From: Achromobacter aegrifaciens
GTDB lineage: Bacteria; Pseudomonadota; Gammaproteobacteria; Burkholderiales; Burkholderiaceae_B
Direction of reading: 5' to 3'
NCBI RefSeq assembly: GCF_902859735.1
Contig: NZ_CADIJY010000013.1
Location: 1-64,000, forward strand
Length of the DNA stretch: 64,000 bases
The notes beneath the pieces were generated by a model. The model was not told where the DNA came from. It saw nothing but the letters and a program-made list of their open reading frames with translations, and made no database searches. Both the position numbers and the translations under genes were made by a program. Shown here piece after piece: positions 11,288-20,206 of this stretch (position 1 is its first letter; the number at the start of each line of letters is the position of its first letter).

Positions 11288-13747
11288 ATGTCCCGTCACC
11301 CGCAGCCCAGGTCCCATTCCCACGCGCCAGCCACGCCAGCGCTCCGCCCCGCGATTCCCCGCCTGATGCGCCTGGCGCTGTTTCTCAGCGTGGCGTTCTG
11401 CGTCATCCCTGGCGCGACCGCCACCGCGCAGGCGCAGAGCGTCGAGACCAGGAGCAGCTACGACATCGCCGGCGGCCCGCTGAGCCAGGTGCTCAATGCC
11501 TACGCCAGCGCGGCCGGCGTAGAACTGAGCATGGACGCCGCGCTGCTGCATGGAAAGCGCAGCAACGGCCTGTCAGGCAGCTATTCGGTGCGCGAAGGCT
11601 TCGGTGAATTGCTGCGCGGCCAAGGCCTGCAAGCCCTGCCGGAAAGCAACGGCAGCTACACGCTGCGCCCCGCGCCGGCGTCGCACCACGACGCCACCAC
11701 GCTCGAAGCCGTGACCGTCACCGCGCAGGCCGCGGAGACCGCCACCGGCCCCCTGCATGGCTACGCGGCCCGGCTCAGCGCGACCGGCACCCGCACCGAC
11801 ACGCCCATCATCGAAACGCCGCAATCGATCTCGGTCGTGGGCGCGGAGGAAATCGACACCCTGAAATCGCAGAGCATTCAAGATGCGCTGGGCTACGTGG
11901 CGGGCGTCAGCCGCGCTGAAGGCATGGACCGCACGTCTGACAGCCTGTTCCTGCGGGGCTTCCGCAGCAACCTGGGCAACTACTACCGCGACGGCATGCT
12001 GTACACCGTGAACATCTACAACGGGCGGCAGGAGGTGTATGGGCTGGAGCGCATCGAGTTCCTCAAGGGCGCATCCTCCGTCCTCTACGGCTCCGCGTCG
12101 CCCGGCGGCATCATCAATACGGTCAGCAAACGCCCCACCGTGGAGCCGCTGCGCGAACTGAACGTTGAAGCGGGCAACTACAGCCGCAAGCAGATCTCCG
12201 GCGATTTCGGCGGCGCGCTCGATGAAGATGGCAAGTGGTCGTACCGATTGACCGCCTTGCTGCGCGAGAGCGATACGTTCATCGACCATGTGCCTGACGA
12301 TCGGACCTACATCGCGCCTGCCATCACGTGGCAGCCAAGCGCCGCCACCTCGCTGACCCTGCTTGCGGAATACCAGAAGGACCACACCGTCTACGTTTAT
12401 GGCCTGCCGGCGCAAGGCACGGTGCTCCCCAACGTCAACGGCCGGATCCCACGCAATCGTTTTACCGGCGAGCCTGGTTTCGACAAGTTCAACATGGAAC
12501 GCTATTCGATCGGCTATCTGTTCGAACACGCCTTCAACAGCCAGCTTAAGCTGCGCAACAGTGCGCGCTATTTCCATGCGGACAGCACCTATCACTCCAC
12601 CGACATCTGGCAGCTCGCGCCCGACCAGCGCTGGACCGCCGATCGCGGCGCCATGCCACGCTGGGATCGCTCCTCCGCCCTGATCTCCGATACGTCCTTG
12701 CAATACGAGGTGGGCAGCGGCATGGTGCGCCACACGCTGTTGGCGGGTATCGATTACTCGCTGCCCAAACACGAAACCGAACGCTATATCCGCAGCAACA
12801 ACAACATCGACCTCTACGATCCTGTGTATGGCATGCCGCTAGGCCCCGTCGCGCCGTTCCCCGGGTCCTCCTCCGTCACCGACATGAAGCGCCTGGGCAT
12901 CTACGTTCAGGACCAGATCAAGATCGCCGACAAATGGGTCGTCCTGCTGGGCGGACGACAGGATTGGGTCACGGTCGACGAGCACAACTTCTTCACCGAC
13001 GAAAAATATGCGGACGGCGAAAAGAGCAAGGCCTTCACCGGCCGCGCCGGCCTGGTCTACCTGGCCGACAACGGGCTGGCGCCGTTCCTCAGCTATAGCG
13101 AGTCATTCGAGCCTACCAGCGGCCAGGACCGCCAGGGCAGCCGCTTCCAGCCCACCACCGGCCAGCAGTACGAAGCCGGGCTGCGCTACCAGCCCGCCGG
13201 CTCGGACACCATGCTGTCGGCGGCGGTCTACCAACTGACCCGCAAGAACATGACCGTGACCGACCCCTTGGACACGTCCTATCAGATACAGGCCGGCGAG
13301 GCGCGGACCCGCGGCCTGGAACTGGAGGCGCGCACCCGCATCGGCCGCAATGCCAACCTGATCGCCGCCTACGCCTACACCGACGCGCGCACGCTCAAGG
13401 CCAGCCCCCTGCAACCCGACGAGGAAGGCAAGCGCCTGAGCTCGGTCCCCTACAACCAGTTCTCGCTATGGGGCGACTATGGTTTCGGCGACTTCGGCCT
13501 GCCTGGCTTGAGAATCGGCGCTGGCCTGCGCTATGTGGGCAGCACCCGCGGCATGGCGCACGGCATGCCGGTGGAGGTGCCATCCTTCACCTTGTTCGAC
13601 GCCATGATCAGCTACGCGACGGGGCCATGGAAGTTCGCGCTGAACGCGTCCAACCTGACCGACAAGACCTATATCGGCAGTTGCACCTACGGCTGCTTCT
13701 ACGGCGAACCGCGCCGGGTGATCGGCACCGCCACCTACCGCTGGTGA
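11288..13747 (+). CDS. TonB-dependent siderophore receptor with STN signalling domain
   Basis: The 819-residue outer-membrane receptor has a signal peptide around residues 20-55, then an STN (secretin/TonB N-terminal) domain at about residues 58-115 (YDIAGGPLSQVLNAYASAAGV). Next come a TonB-box-like VTVTAQ, the plug domain (IETPQSISVVGAEEI, LKGASSVLYGSASPGG) and a beta barrel ending in TATYRW with the C-terminal aromatic residue. The domain set is that of FpvA/FoxA/FhuE-type ferric-siderophore transducers. The STN domain implies that ligand binding signals through the FecR-like protein to the sigma factor just upstream. The ligand is unknown. Confidence 0.94.
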   Translation: MSRHPQPRSHSHAPATPALRPAIPRLMRLALFLSVAFCVIPGATATAQAQSVETRSSYDIAGGPLSQVLNAYASAAGVELSMDAALLHGKRSNGLSGSYSVREGFGELLRGQGLQALPESNGSYTLRPAPASHHDATTLEAVTVTAQAAETATGPLHGYAARLSATGTRTDTPIIETPQSISVVGAEEIDTLKSQSIQDALGYVAGVSRAEGMDRTSDSLFLRGFRSNLGNYYRDGMLYTVNIYNGRQEVYGLERIEFLKGASSVLYGSASPGGIINTVSKRPTVEPLRELNVEAGNYSRKQISGDFGGALDEDGKWSYRLTALLRESDTFIDHVPDDRTYIAPAITWQPSAATSLTLLAEYQKDHTVYVYGLPAQGTVLPNVNGRIPRNRFTGEPGFDKFNMERYSIGYLFEHAFNSQLKLRNSARYFHADSTYHSTDIWQLAPDQRWTADRGAMPRWDRSSALISDTSLQYEVGSGMVRHTLLAGIDYSLPKHETERYIRSNNNIDLYDPVYGMPLGPVAPFPGSSSVTDMKRLGIYVQDQIKIADKWVVLLGGRQDWVTVDEHNFFTDEKYADGEKSKAFTGRAGLVYLADNGLAPFLSYSESFEPTSGQDRQGSRFQPTTGQQYEAGLRYQPAGSDTMLSAAVYQLTRKNMTVTDPLDTSYQIQAGEARTRGLELEARTRIGRNANLIAAYAYTDARTLKASPLQPDEEGKRLSSVPYNQFSLWGDYGFGDFGLPGLRIGAGLRYVGSTRGMAHGMPVEVPSFTLFDAMISYATGPWKFALNASNLTDKTYIGSCTYGCFYGEPRRVIGTATYRW

Positions 13748-13753
13748 GGTCAG

Positions 13754-13787
13754 GCCGGCCCGCGCTCGCGCCAGAGCGCGGGCCGGC
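13754..13787. terminator. Strong GC hairpin after the receptor gene
   Basis: A 14-bp perfect inverted repeat (arms 13754-13767 and 13774-13787) with a 6-base loop starts 7 bases after the stop codon of the TonB receptor. It lacks a T tract on either strand, so it may be an mRNA-end stabiliser or a weak terminator rather than a classical one. Confidence 0.6.
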
Positions 13788-13877
13788 GTCCCCTGCCTGC
13801 GCACCGTCCACCAGCCGGACACCCAAAATCCCCCATTTGTCCGCCCCCCGCGACTTTTAGTACTATCTCTTTCAGAA

Positions 13878-13911
13878 ATTCTATATACGCACAAATGTTC
13901 GTATATAGAAC
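13878..13911. promoter_or_regulatory. Paired IclR-type operator boxes upstream of the hydroxyacyl-CoA dehydrogenase operon
   Basis: The box at 13897-13911 reads GTTCGTATATAGAAC and fits GTTCK-N5-AGAAC. A weaker box at 13878-13892 reads ATTCTATATACGCAC. Their centres are 19 bp apart, the same spacing as the two boxes upstream of pcaI at 18153-18186. An 11-bp inverted repeat (13879-13889 with 13900-13910) spans both. The first gene starts at 14027. I infer common control by the IclR protein encoded at 17291-18073. Confidence 0.6.
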
Positions 13912-14026
13912 ATAAAGATTTTTCTGGCCAGGCGCACAGGAAGGCACACCCGGAAGAGACAGAAAGCATCCTGGTTCCGCACGTGCCCGCCCGCAAGCCC
14001 GGCGTGTCAGCACCGAGCGAACCATC

Positions 14027-14962
14027 ATGGATACTCCCCTCAAGAATCTCGCCATCGTCGGCGCAGGCGCCATGGGCAGCGGCATCGCCGCGCTGTTCGC
14101 CTCGAAGGGATTGAACGTCGTCCTGATCGACCCGATGGAAGGCGCGCTGGACCGCGCGCTGCAGACCATAGACCGCCAGTTGAATGTCTATGCCCCGGGC
14201 AACGTCCAGGAAGCGATGCAGCGCATTCAAGTCGCACCGGGGCTGGAAGCGGCCTGCAACAGCGACCTGGTGATCGAGGCCGTGCCCGAGAACCTGGAGC
14301 TCAAGCGCGGCATCTTCGCCAAGCTCGATTCCCTGTGCCCCGCGCACACCCTCTTCGCCACGAACACCTCCGGCCTGTCCATCAACGCCATCGCCAGCGC
14401 GGTAGTGCGGCGCGACCGTTTCGTGGGCACCCATTTCTTTACGCCCGCCGACGTGATTCCGCTGGTGGAAGTGGTGCGCAACGACGGCACCTCCGAGGAC
14501 ACGGTCGCCCGGGTGATGGCCACGCTGCGCTACGCCGGCAAGCGTCCGGTGCTGGTGCGCCAGGACATCCCCGGCTTCATCGCCAACCGCATCCAGCACG
14601 CCCTGGCACGCGAGGCCATCTCGCTGCTGGAGAAAGGCGTGGCCAGCGCCGAGGACATCGACGAAGTGGTCAAGTGGAGCCTGGGCATCCGCCTGGCCCT
14701 GTCGGGACCGCTGGAACAGCGCGACATGAACGGCATCGACGTGCACTACGCGATCGCCAGCTATCTCTACAAAGACCTGGAAAACCGCACCGAACCTTCC
14801 GAACTCCTGAAGAGCAAGGTCGAAAGCGGCCAGATCGGCGCCAAGAGCGGCCAGGGCTTCTACACCTGGAGCCCCGAACGCCGCGAGCGCGTGCTGCGCG
14901 AGAAAAGCGCCGCGCTAGGCGAACTGGCTGACTGGCTCAACGGCAAGGCCAGCGGCTCCTGA
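14027..14962 (+). CDS. 3-hydroxyacyl-CoA dehydrogenase
   Basis: The enzyme oxidises a 3-hydroxyacyl-CoA to the 3-oxoacyl-CoA with NAD. The 311-residue protein shows the Rossmann motif GAGAMGSGIAALFASKG at residues 11-27, the LVIEAVPENLELK block, ATNTSGLSI, the catalytic-histidine region GTHFFTPADVIPLVEV and the C-terminal dimerisation domain with PGFIANRI. It is a single-domain enzyme of the FadB2/PaaH type. It opens an apparent operon with AtoE and an SDR. Proximity to pcaIJ suggests 3-hydroxyadipyl-CoA as a possible substrate, since its product 3-oxoadipyl-CoA is also the product of PcaIJ (inference). Confidence 0.9.
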   Translation: MDTPLKNLAIVGAGAMGSGIAALFASKGLNVVLIDPMEGALDRALQTIDRQLNVYAPGNVQEAMQRIQVAPGLEAACNSDLVIEAVPENLELKRGIFAKLDSLCPAHTLFATNTSGLSINAIASAVVRRDRFVGTHFFTPADVIPLVEVVRNDGTSEDTVARVMATLRYAGKRPVLVRQDIPGFIANRIQHALAREAISLLEKGVASAEDIDEVVKWSLGIRLALSGPLEQRDMNGIDVHYAIASYLYKDLENRTEPSELLKSKVESGQIGAKSGQGFYTWSPERRERVLREKSAALGELADWLNGKASGS

Positions 14963-15142
14963 CGGCCGCGCAAGCAAAGCATTCACACCATAAGGCGCGG
15001 GGCATCCCGCCACCAGCGCCAGCGGGCCACAAGCCCAACCACACAAAGAAAGCAATCGTCCCACCCGCCCCCGCCGACACCCGGCGCCGGGCGGCGCAAG
15101 ACGCGAGAAAACTTAGCCTTACCGGAGTTTGTAGGAGGCACC

Positions 15143-16483
15143 ATGAATAAACTGGCTTCATTCTTTACGGAGCTGATGCGCAAGTATCTGCCCGACCCCT
15201 TCGTCTTCGCGATCGCGCTGACCCTGCTCACCGTGCTGCTGGCCATGGGCGTCGAGGGCAAGGGCATCGGCGACATCACGCGCGCCTGGGGCAACGGCTT
15301 CTGGAGCCTCCTGGCCTTCACGACCCAGATGGCCGTGATCCTGGCGATGGGCTACGTGCTGGCCACGGCGCCGCTCACCGACCGCATGCTCAACCGCATC
15401 GTCAGCCACGTGCACAAGCCGCATACCGCCATCATCGTGGCGACGCTGGTCGGCGGCATCGGCAGCTACCTGAACTGGGGCTTCGGCCTGGTCATCGGCG
15501 GCATCGTCGCCAAGAAGCTGGCGCTGAAGGTCAAGGGCGTGCACTACCCGCTGATCATCGCCGCGGCCTACAGCGGCTTCACCATGTACGGCCTGGGCCT
15601 GTCGGCCAGCATCCCCGTGCTGGTCGCCACCCCCAATCACCCCACCGCCGAGCAGATGGGCACCATCCCGCTGTCGGAAACCATTTTCTCGGTGCCGATG
15701 CTGATCACCAGCCTGGTGATCATCGTGACGCTGCCGCTGCTCAACGCCTGGCTGCACCCCAAGAAGGGCGAGAAGATCGTTGAAGTGGACCCGGCCATCG
15801 ACCGCGACGCCAACACGTCCAGCGCCGCCGAAGACATGCTGGAAAAAGGCACCATCGCCTCCAAGCTGAACAACAGCCGCATCCTGAGCCTGCTGATCGG
15901 CGCGCTGGGCATCGCCTACGTGACCTTCCACTTCATGGACGGCGGTTCGCTGGACCTGAACCTGATCAACTTCATCATCCTGTTCCTGGGCATCATCCTG
16001 CTGGGCACGCCGGCCGCCTACGTGGCCAAGCTGACCGAAGGCATCAAGACGATCTCCGGCATCATCCTGCAGTACCCCTTCTACGCCGGCATCATGGCCA
16101 TCATGGCCGCCTCCGGCCTGGTCACCACGATCTCGCAAGTGTTCGTCGACGTGGCCACGCCCGAGTCGCTGCCGTTCTGGGGCCTGATCAGCTCGTTCGT
16201 CATCAACTTCTTTGCGCCTTCGGCCGGCGGCCACTGGGTCATCCAGGGTCCGTTCATGATCGACGCCGCCAAGGAAATCGGCAGCGCGCTGAACCAGACC
16301 ACCATGGCCGTCATGCTGGGCAACGCCTGGAACGACCTGGTGCAGCCCTTCTGGATCCTGCCCGCGCTGGCGCTGTCCAAGCTCAAGCTGCGCGACGTGA
16401 TGGGCTATACCGTCATCATGATGCTGTGGGTCGGCGTGATCCACATCACCGCCGTCCTCCTTTGGGGTTATCTGACCCACTGA
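15143..16483 (+). CDS. AtoE-type short-chain fatty acid transporter
   Basis: The 446-residue integral membrane protein has about ten or more hydrophobic spans and family-typical stretches: FFTELMRKYLPDPFVFAIAL at the N terminus, GGIGSYLNWGFGLVIGG, and FAPSAGGHWVIQGPF near residue 355. AtoE proteins take up acetoacetate and short-chain fatty acids. The ATG at 15143 is preceded by a clear AGGAGG. It lies 180 bp after the hydroxyacyl-CoA dehydrogenase and 31 bp before the SDR, all on the plus strand. A role in importing a short-chain hydroxy or oxo acid for the surrounding CoA pathway is plausible. Confidence 0.92.
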   Translation: MNKLASFFTELMRKYLPDPFVFAIALTLLTVLLAMGVEGKGIGDITRAWGNGFWSLLAFTTQMAVILAMGYVLATAPLTDRMLNRIVSHVHKPHTAIIVATLVGGIGSYLNWGFGLVIGGIVAKKLALKVKGVHYPLIIAAAYSGFTMYGLGLSASIPVLVATPNHPTAEQMGTIPLSETIFSVPMLITSLVIIVTLPLLNAWLHPKKGEKIVEVDPAIDRDANTSSAAEDMLEKGTIASKLNNSRILSLLIGALGIAYVTFHFMDGGSLDLNLINFIILFLGIILLGTPAAYVAKLTEGIKTISGIILQYPFYAGIMAIMAASGLVTTISQVFVDVATPESLPFWGLISSFVINFFAPSAGGHWVIQGPFMIDAAKEIGSALNQTTMAVMLGNAWNDLVQPFWILPALALSKLKLRDVMGYTVIMMLWVGVIHITAVLLWGYLTH

Positions 16484-16514
16484 CCGGCGCGCTTACTCTA
16501 GGAACGGAACCGAT

Positions 16515-17243
16515 ATGAGCAAACCTACTGCGTATCTCGTGACCGGCGGCAGCGCCGGGATCGGGGCTGCGATCATCCGCATGCTGCTGGATGCGGGACA
16601 CAAGGTCGTCAACATCGACTACAAGCTGCCCGAGAATCCGCCCGCGGGGCTGGTGTCTTATCAGGCCGACCTGACCGACGAAGCGCGCACCAAGGAAGTG
16701 GCCCGCGAAGTGACCGCGGCCTACAACATCGTGGGCCTGGTCAACAACGCCGGCGCGACCCGCCCGGGCACGGCCGACACAGCCACGCTCGCGGACCTGG
16801 ACTACGTGGTCAACCTGCACCTGCGCACCGCGCTGATCCTGGTGCAGGCCGCGCTGCCCGCCATGCGCGAAGCCGGCTTCGGCCGCATCGTGAACATGTC
16901 GTCGCGCGCCGCGCTGGGCAAGCCGGACCGCGTGGTCTATTCGGCCACCAAGGCCGGCCTGGTGGGCCTGACCCGCACGCTGGCCATGGAGCTGGGCGGC
17001 GACGGCATCACCGTCAACGCCATCGGTCCCGGCCCCATCGCCACCGATCTGTTCACCAAGAGCAATCCGGCAGGCGCGCCGCAGACCGAACGCATCATCA
17101 ACAGCATCGTGGTCAAGCGCCTGGGCACGCCCGAAGACGTGGCGCGCGCCGCGATGTTCTTCCTGTCGCCGGACAACGGCTTCGTCACCGGCCAGATGCT
17201 GTACGTCTGCGGCGGCACGACGCTGGGCGTCGCGCCCATCTGA
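16515..17243 (+). CDS. Short-chain dehydrogenase/reductase
   Basis: The 242-residue classical SDR has the cofactor loop TGGSAGIGAA at residues 10-19, NNAG near residue 76, the catalytic Ser of VNMSSRAA and the YSATK Tyr/Lys pair near residues 151-155. The ending (CGGTTLGVAPI) resembles SDRs annotated as 3-oxoacyl-ACP or hydroxyacid dehydrogenases, but the substrate cannot be assigned. It closes the small operon after AtoE and converges with the IclR gene. Confidence 0.88.
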   Translation: MSKPTAYLVTGGSAGIGAAIIRMLLDAGHKVVNIDYKLPENPPAGLVSYQADLTDEARTKEVAREVTAAYNIVGLVNNAGATRPGTADTATLADLDYVVNLHLRTALILVQAALPAMREAGFGRIVNMSSRAALGKPDRVVYSATKAGLVGLTRTLAMELGGDGITVNAIGPGPIATDLFTKSNPAGAPQTERIINSIVVKRLGTPEDVARAAMFFLSPDNGFVTGQMLYVCGGTTLGVAPI

Positions 17244-17290
17244 GATCCGCCGTGCGCACGCCAGCCGCCCTCGTCTCTCCCCTGCCCCGC

Positions 17291-18073
17291 CTAACGGCGA
17301 AGCAGGGCGTGGTTGATCTGGTCGGCCGCGCGGCGCAATGGCGGCAGAAACGCCGCCAGCATTTCCTCGCGCGTAAAGCGGTTGGCATGGCCGCTGACGT
17401 TCATCGCGGCGATCACGCGGCCGCTGCGGTCCATGATGGGCACGGCCACCGACTGCAGCCCCGGCTCCAGCTCCTGCGCGACGCAGGCGTAGCCGTCGGC
17501 GCGCACGCCGGCCAGCACGCGCTTCAACTCCGCGATGTCCGTGACGGTGTGCGGGGTGTAGGACTGGATCTGGCTCAGCGCCAGCACCCGGTCCAGCTCC
17601 GGCTCCGTCAGCCCCGCCAGCAACACGCGGCCCATCGAGGTCGCCCAGGCCGGCAGGCGGCTGCCCACGGCCAGGTTGATGGTCATGACCTTGTGCGTGG
17701 ACAGGCGCAGGATGTAGACGATGTCCGCGCCTTCCAGCACCGAAACGGAACACGACTCCCGCGTCTGCTCGGCCACTTCTTCCATGTACGGCAACGCCAG
17801 GTTCCACAGCGGCGTGCCGGACAGGTAGGCGTAGCCCAGCTCCAGGATGCGCGGGGTCAGCGAGAACTTGCGGTCGTCGACGGTGACGTAGCCCAGGTGC
17901 TCCAGCGTCAGCAGGATGCGGCGCGCGCCGGCGCGAGTCAGCCCGGTCACGGCCGCGACCTCGGACAAAGTCATCTCGGAACGGTCGGGGCCGAAGGCCC
18001 GGATCACGGACAAGCCGCGCGCGAAGGACTGCACGTAGCTGTCGCTGGGTTGCTGGGTATCTTGCTCGGCCAT
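17291..18073 (-). CDS. IclR-family regulator, PcaR/PobR type
   Basis: The 260-residue protein has an N-terminal winged helix-turn-helix (QSFARGLSVIRAFGPD, TLSEVAAVTGLTRAGARRILLTL) and a C-terminal effector domain (SMGRVLLAGL, GYACVAQELEPGLQSVAVPI). The RAGARRILLTLEHLGYV signature and the HAxRFTREEML-type C terminus match the PcaR/PcaU/PobR/CatR branch that senses beta-ketoadipate pathway acids. It is divergent from pcaI with 145 bp between the starts, where two perfect inverted repeats lie. Members can both activate catabolic genes and repress themselves. Confidence 0.93.
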   Translation of the reverse strand: MAEQDTQQPSDSYVQSFARGLSVIRAFGPDRSEMTLSEVAAVTGLTRAGARRILLTLEHLGYVTVDDRKFSLTPRILELGYAYLSGTPLWNLALPYMEEVAEQTRESCSVSVLEGADIVYILRLSTHKVMTINLAVGSRLPAWATSMGRVLLAGLTEPELDRVLALSQIQSYTPHTVTDIAELKRVLAGVRADGYACVAQELEPGLQSVAVPIMDRSGRVIAAMNVSGHANRFTREEMLAAFLPPLRRAADQINHALLRR

Positions 18074-18152
18074 CCGTCTACCGCGAAAAGAGTAAATGGG
18101 GATGACGCCGCGCCGGCTCGCCTTGACGCCCGGCTCATCCCCATGAAACGAT

Positions 18153-18186
18153 GTTCTTCAGAAGAACGAAAGTTCTAATTAAGAAC
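18153..18186. promoter_or_regulatory. Two inverted-repeat operators in the IclR-pcaI divergent promoter
   Basis: Box 1 (18153-18167) is GTTCTTCAGAAGAAC and box 2 (18172-18186) is GTTCTAATTAAGAAC. Each is a perfect 15-bp inverted repeat of the form GTTCT-N5-AGAAC, and their centres are 19 bp apart, close to two helical turns. They lie 33 bp upstream of the pcaI start codon and 80 bp from the IclR start. As I recall, PcaR of Pseudomonas binds a related GTTCG...CGCAC element. Confidence 0.75.
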
Positions 18187-18218
18187 AAATTATGACACGC
18201 CACCTATGAGCAAACATC

Positions 18219-18908
18219 ATGATTTCTAAGCTTGTTGCAAGCGCGGCGGCCGCCCTGGCGGACGTACCCGACGGCGCCACCGTCATGATCGGCGGCTTCG
18301 GCACCGCCGGCCAGCCCATGGAACTGATCGACGCCCTGCTGGAGCAGGGCGCGAAGGACCTGGTCATCATCAACAACAACGCCGGCAACGGCACCACCGG
18401 CCTGGCCGCCCTGCTGGGCGCCAACCGCGTGCGCAAGATCATCTGCTCATTCCCGCGCCAGGTGGATTCGCAGATCTTCGACGGCCTGTACCGCAGCGGC
18501 AAGATCGAGCTGGAACTGGTGCCGCAGGGCAACCTGGCCGAGCGCATCCGCGCCGCCGGCGCCGGCATCGGCGCGTTCTTCACGCCCACCGGCTACGGCA
18601 CCCCGCTGGCCGATGGCAAGGAAATCCGCGAGATCAACGGCCGCCAGTACGTGCTGGAGTATCCGCTGCACGCCGACTACGCGCTCATCAAAGCCGAACG
18701 CGGCGACCGCTGGGGCAACCTGGTCTACCGCAAGACCGCCCGCAACTTCGGCCCCATCATGGCCAGCGCGGCGCGCGTGGCCGTGGCGCAGGTGCGTGAA
18801 GTGGTCGAACTGGGCGAGCTGGACCCGGAAACCGTCGTCACCCCCGGCATCTTCGTGAAACGCGTCGTGCAGATCGCAGCCACCCCGGCCGCCAAGGAGC
18901 AGCAATGA
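18219..18908 (+). CDS. pcaI: 3-oxoadipate CoA-transferase subunit A
   Basis: With PcaJ this transfers CoA from succinyl-CoA to 3-oxoadipate, giving 3-oxoadipyl-CoA for thiolysis. The 229-residue protein has the family I CoA-transferase alpha signature GGFGTAGQPMELI near residue 25, NNNAGNG near residue 50, and GTPLADGKE. It overlaps pcaJ by four bases (ATGA at 18905-18908), so the subunits are translationally coupled. The operon context (catC, pcaD) favours 3-oxoadipate over acetoacetate as substrate. Confidence 0.92.
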   Translation: MISKLVASAAAALADVPDGATVMIGGFGTAGQPMELIDALLEQGAKDLVIINNNAGNGTTGLAALLGANRVRKIICSFPRQVDSQIFDGLYRSGKIELELVPQGNLAERIRAAGAGIGAFFTPTGYGTPLADGKEIREINGRQYVLEYPLHADYALIKAERGDRWGNLVYRKTARNFGPIMASAARVAVAQVREVVELGELDPETVVTPGIFVKRVVQIAATPAAKEQQ

Positions 18909-19549
18909 GCACCAAACTGACCCGCGACCAGATCGCCGCCCGCGTGGCGCAGGACATTCCTGAAGGCGCCTACGTGAACCTGGGCATCGGCCTGCCCACG
19001 CTCGTCGCCAACCATCTGCCGGCGGACCGCGAAGTCATCCTGCACACCGAAAACGGCATGCTGGGCATGGGCCCCGCCCCCGCCAAGGGCGAGGAAGACT
19101 ACGACCTGATCAACGCCGGCAAGCAGCCCGTGACGGAACTGCCCGGCTGCTCGTTCTTCCATCACGCCGACTCGTTCGCGATGATGCGCGGCGGCCACCT
19201 GGACATCTGCGTGCTGGGCGCCTTCCAGGTTTCGCAGCACGGCGACCTGGCCAACTGGCACACCGGCGCGCCCGACGCGATTCCCGCCGTGGGCGGCGCG
19301 ATGGACCTGGCGATCGGCGCCAAGGACGTGTTCGTGATGATGGAACTGCAGACCCGCGAAGGCCAGAGCAAGCTGGTCGAGGCCTGCACCTATCCGCTGA
19401 CCGGCGTGCGCTGCGTGTCGCGCGTGTACACCGACGTGGCGGTGTTCGACATCCGCGCCGACGGCGTGACCGTCATCGACATGTTCGGCGACACCACCGC
19501 CGACGAGCTGCTGCGCCTTACCGGCCTGCCGCTGAAGTTTTCCCGCTGA
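18905..19549 (+). CDS. pcaJ: 3-oxoadipate CoA-transferase subunit B
   Basis: This is the beta subunit, 214 residues, carrying the catalytic glutamate in HTENGMLGMGP near residue 50, after the glycine-rich YVNLGIGLPTLVANHL. HLDICVLGAFQVSQHGDLANW and GGAMDLAIGAKDVFV are typical of beta subunits. It is coupled to pcaI by a 4-base overlap and followed after about 50 bp by catC, whose ATG has an AGGAGA ribosome site. Confidence 0.93.
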   Translation: MSTKLTRDQIAARVAQDIPEGAYVNLGIGLPTLVANHLPADREVILHTENGMLGMGPAPAKGEEDYDLINAGKQPVTELPGCSFFHHADSFAMMRGGHLDICVLGAFQVSQHGDLANWHTGAPDAIPAVGGAMDLAIGAKDVFVMMELQTREGQSKLVEACTYPLTGVRCVSRVYTDVAVFDIRADGVTVIDMFGDTTADELLRLTGLPLKFSR

Positions 19550-19601
19550 ATTTTGTGCGCGCTCCGGCATCGCCGGAGCGGCTTTACAGGAGAGAGTCAT
19601 C

Positions 19602-19877
19602 ATGTTGTTCATGGTTCAAATGCAAGTCAATCTTCCCGTCGACATGCCCGCCGACCGCGCCGACAAGCTGAAGGCCGACGAAAAGGCCCTGGCGCAGCAG
19701 CTGCAGCGCGACGGCAAGTGGAAGAACCTGTGGCGCGTGGCCGGCCGCTACGCCAACGTCAGCATCTTCGACGTCGAAAGCAACGACGAGCTGCACACGC
19801 TGCTGTCCTCGCTGCCGCTGTTCCCGTACATGGACATCAACGTCACGGCGCTGGCGCGCCACCCCTCGGCAATCTGA
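19602..19877 (+). CDS. catC: Muconolactone delta-isomerase
   Basis: CatC converts muconolactone to 3-oxoadipate enol-lactone in the catechol branch. The 91-residue protein has family length and the hallmarks MLFMVQMQVNLP at the N terminus, LQRDGKWKNLWRVAGRYAN in the middle and LPLFPYMDINVTALARHPSAI at the end. It sits between pcaJ and the YciI-like gene on the same strand. The muconate cycloisomerase gene catB, which would supply its substrate, is not in this window. Confidence 0.95.
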   Translation: MLFMVQMQVNLPVDMPADRADKLKADEKALAQQLQRDGKWKNLWRVAGRYANVSIFDVESNDELHTLLSSLPLFPYMDINVTALARHPSAI

Positions 19878-19890
19878 CCAGGAGCGGCTG

Positions 19891-20187
19891 ATGCCCTACA
19901 TCATCGAAACCTTCGACAAGCCCGGCCACCAGGAAGTGCGCCAGCAGCATCGCGCCGCGCACCTGGAATACCTGGACGCGAACAAGCAGCTGCTGCTGGC
20001 CTGCGGCGCCAAGCTGCAGGACGACGGCAAGGACGCCGGCGGCGGCCTCTACATCGTGGCCCTGGAAACGCGCGAAGCCGCGCAGCAGTTCATCGACGCC
20101 GACCCGTTCTCCCAGGCCAATCTGTTCGAGCGCGTGACCATCACGCGCTGGCGCAAGGCCTATGTCGACGGCGTCTGCCACCTGTAA
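19891..20187 (+). CDS. YciI-like protein
   Basis: The 98-residue protein resembles the YCII-related family (PF03795), ferredoxin-fold dimers with a His-Asp pair. Seen here: RAAHLEYLDANKQLLLACG with the family's His and then DADPFSQANLFERVTI. Members include TftG, a lyase in chlorinated aromatic breakdown, but most are uncharacterised. Here it lies 13 bp after catC and 19 bp before pcaD, fully inside the beta-ketoadipate operon, so a role on a lactone or aromatic-derived intermediate is likely. The reaction is unknown. Confidence 0.82.
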   Translation: MPYIIETFDKPGHQEVRQQHRAAHLEYLDANKQLLLACGAKLQDDGKDAGGGLYIVALETREAAQQFIDADPFSQANLFERVTITRWRKAYVDGVCHL

Positions 20188-20206
20188 ACGCAAGGAATAA
20201 ACCCGC

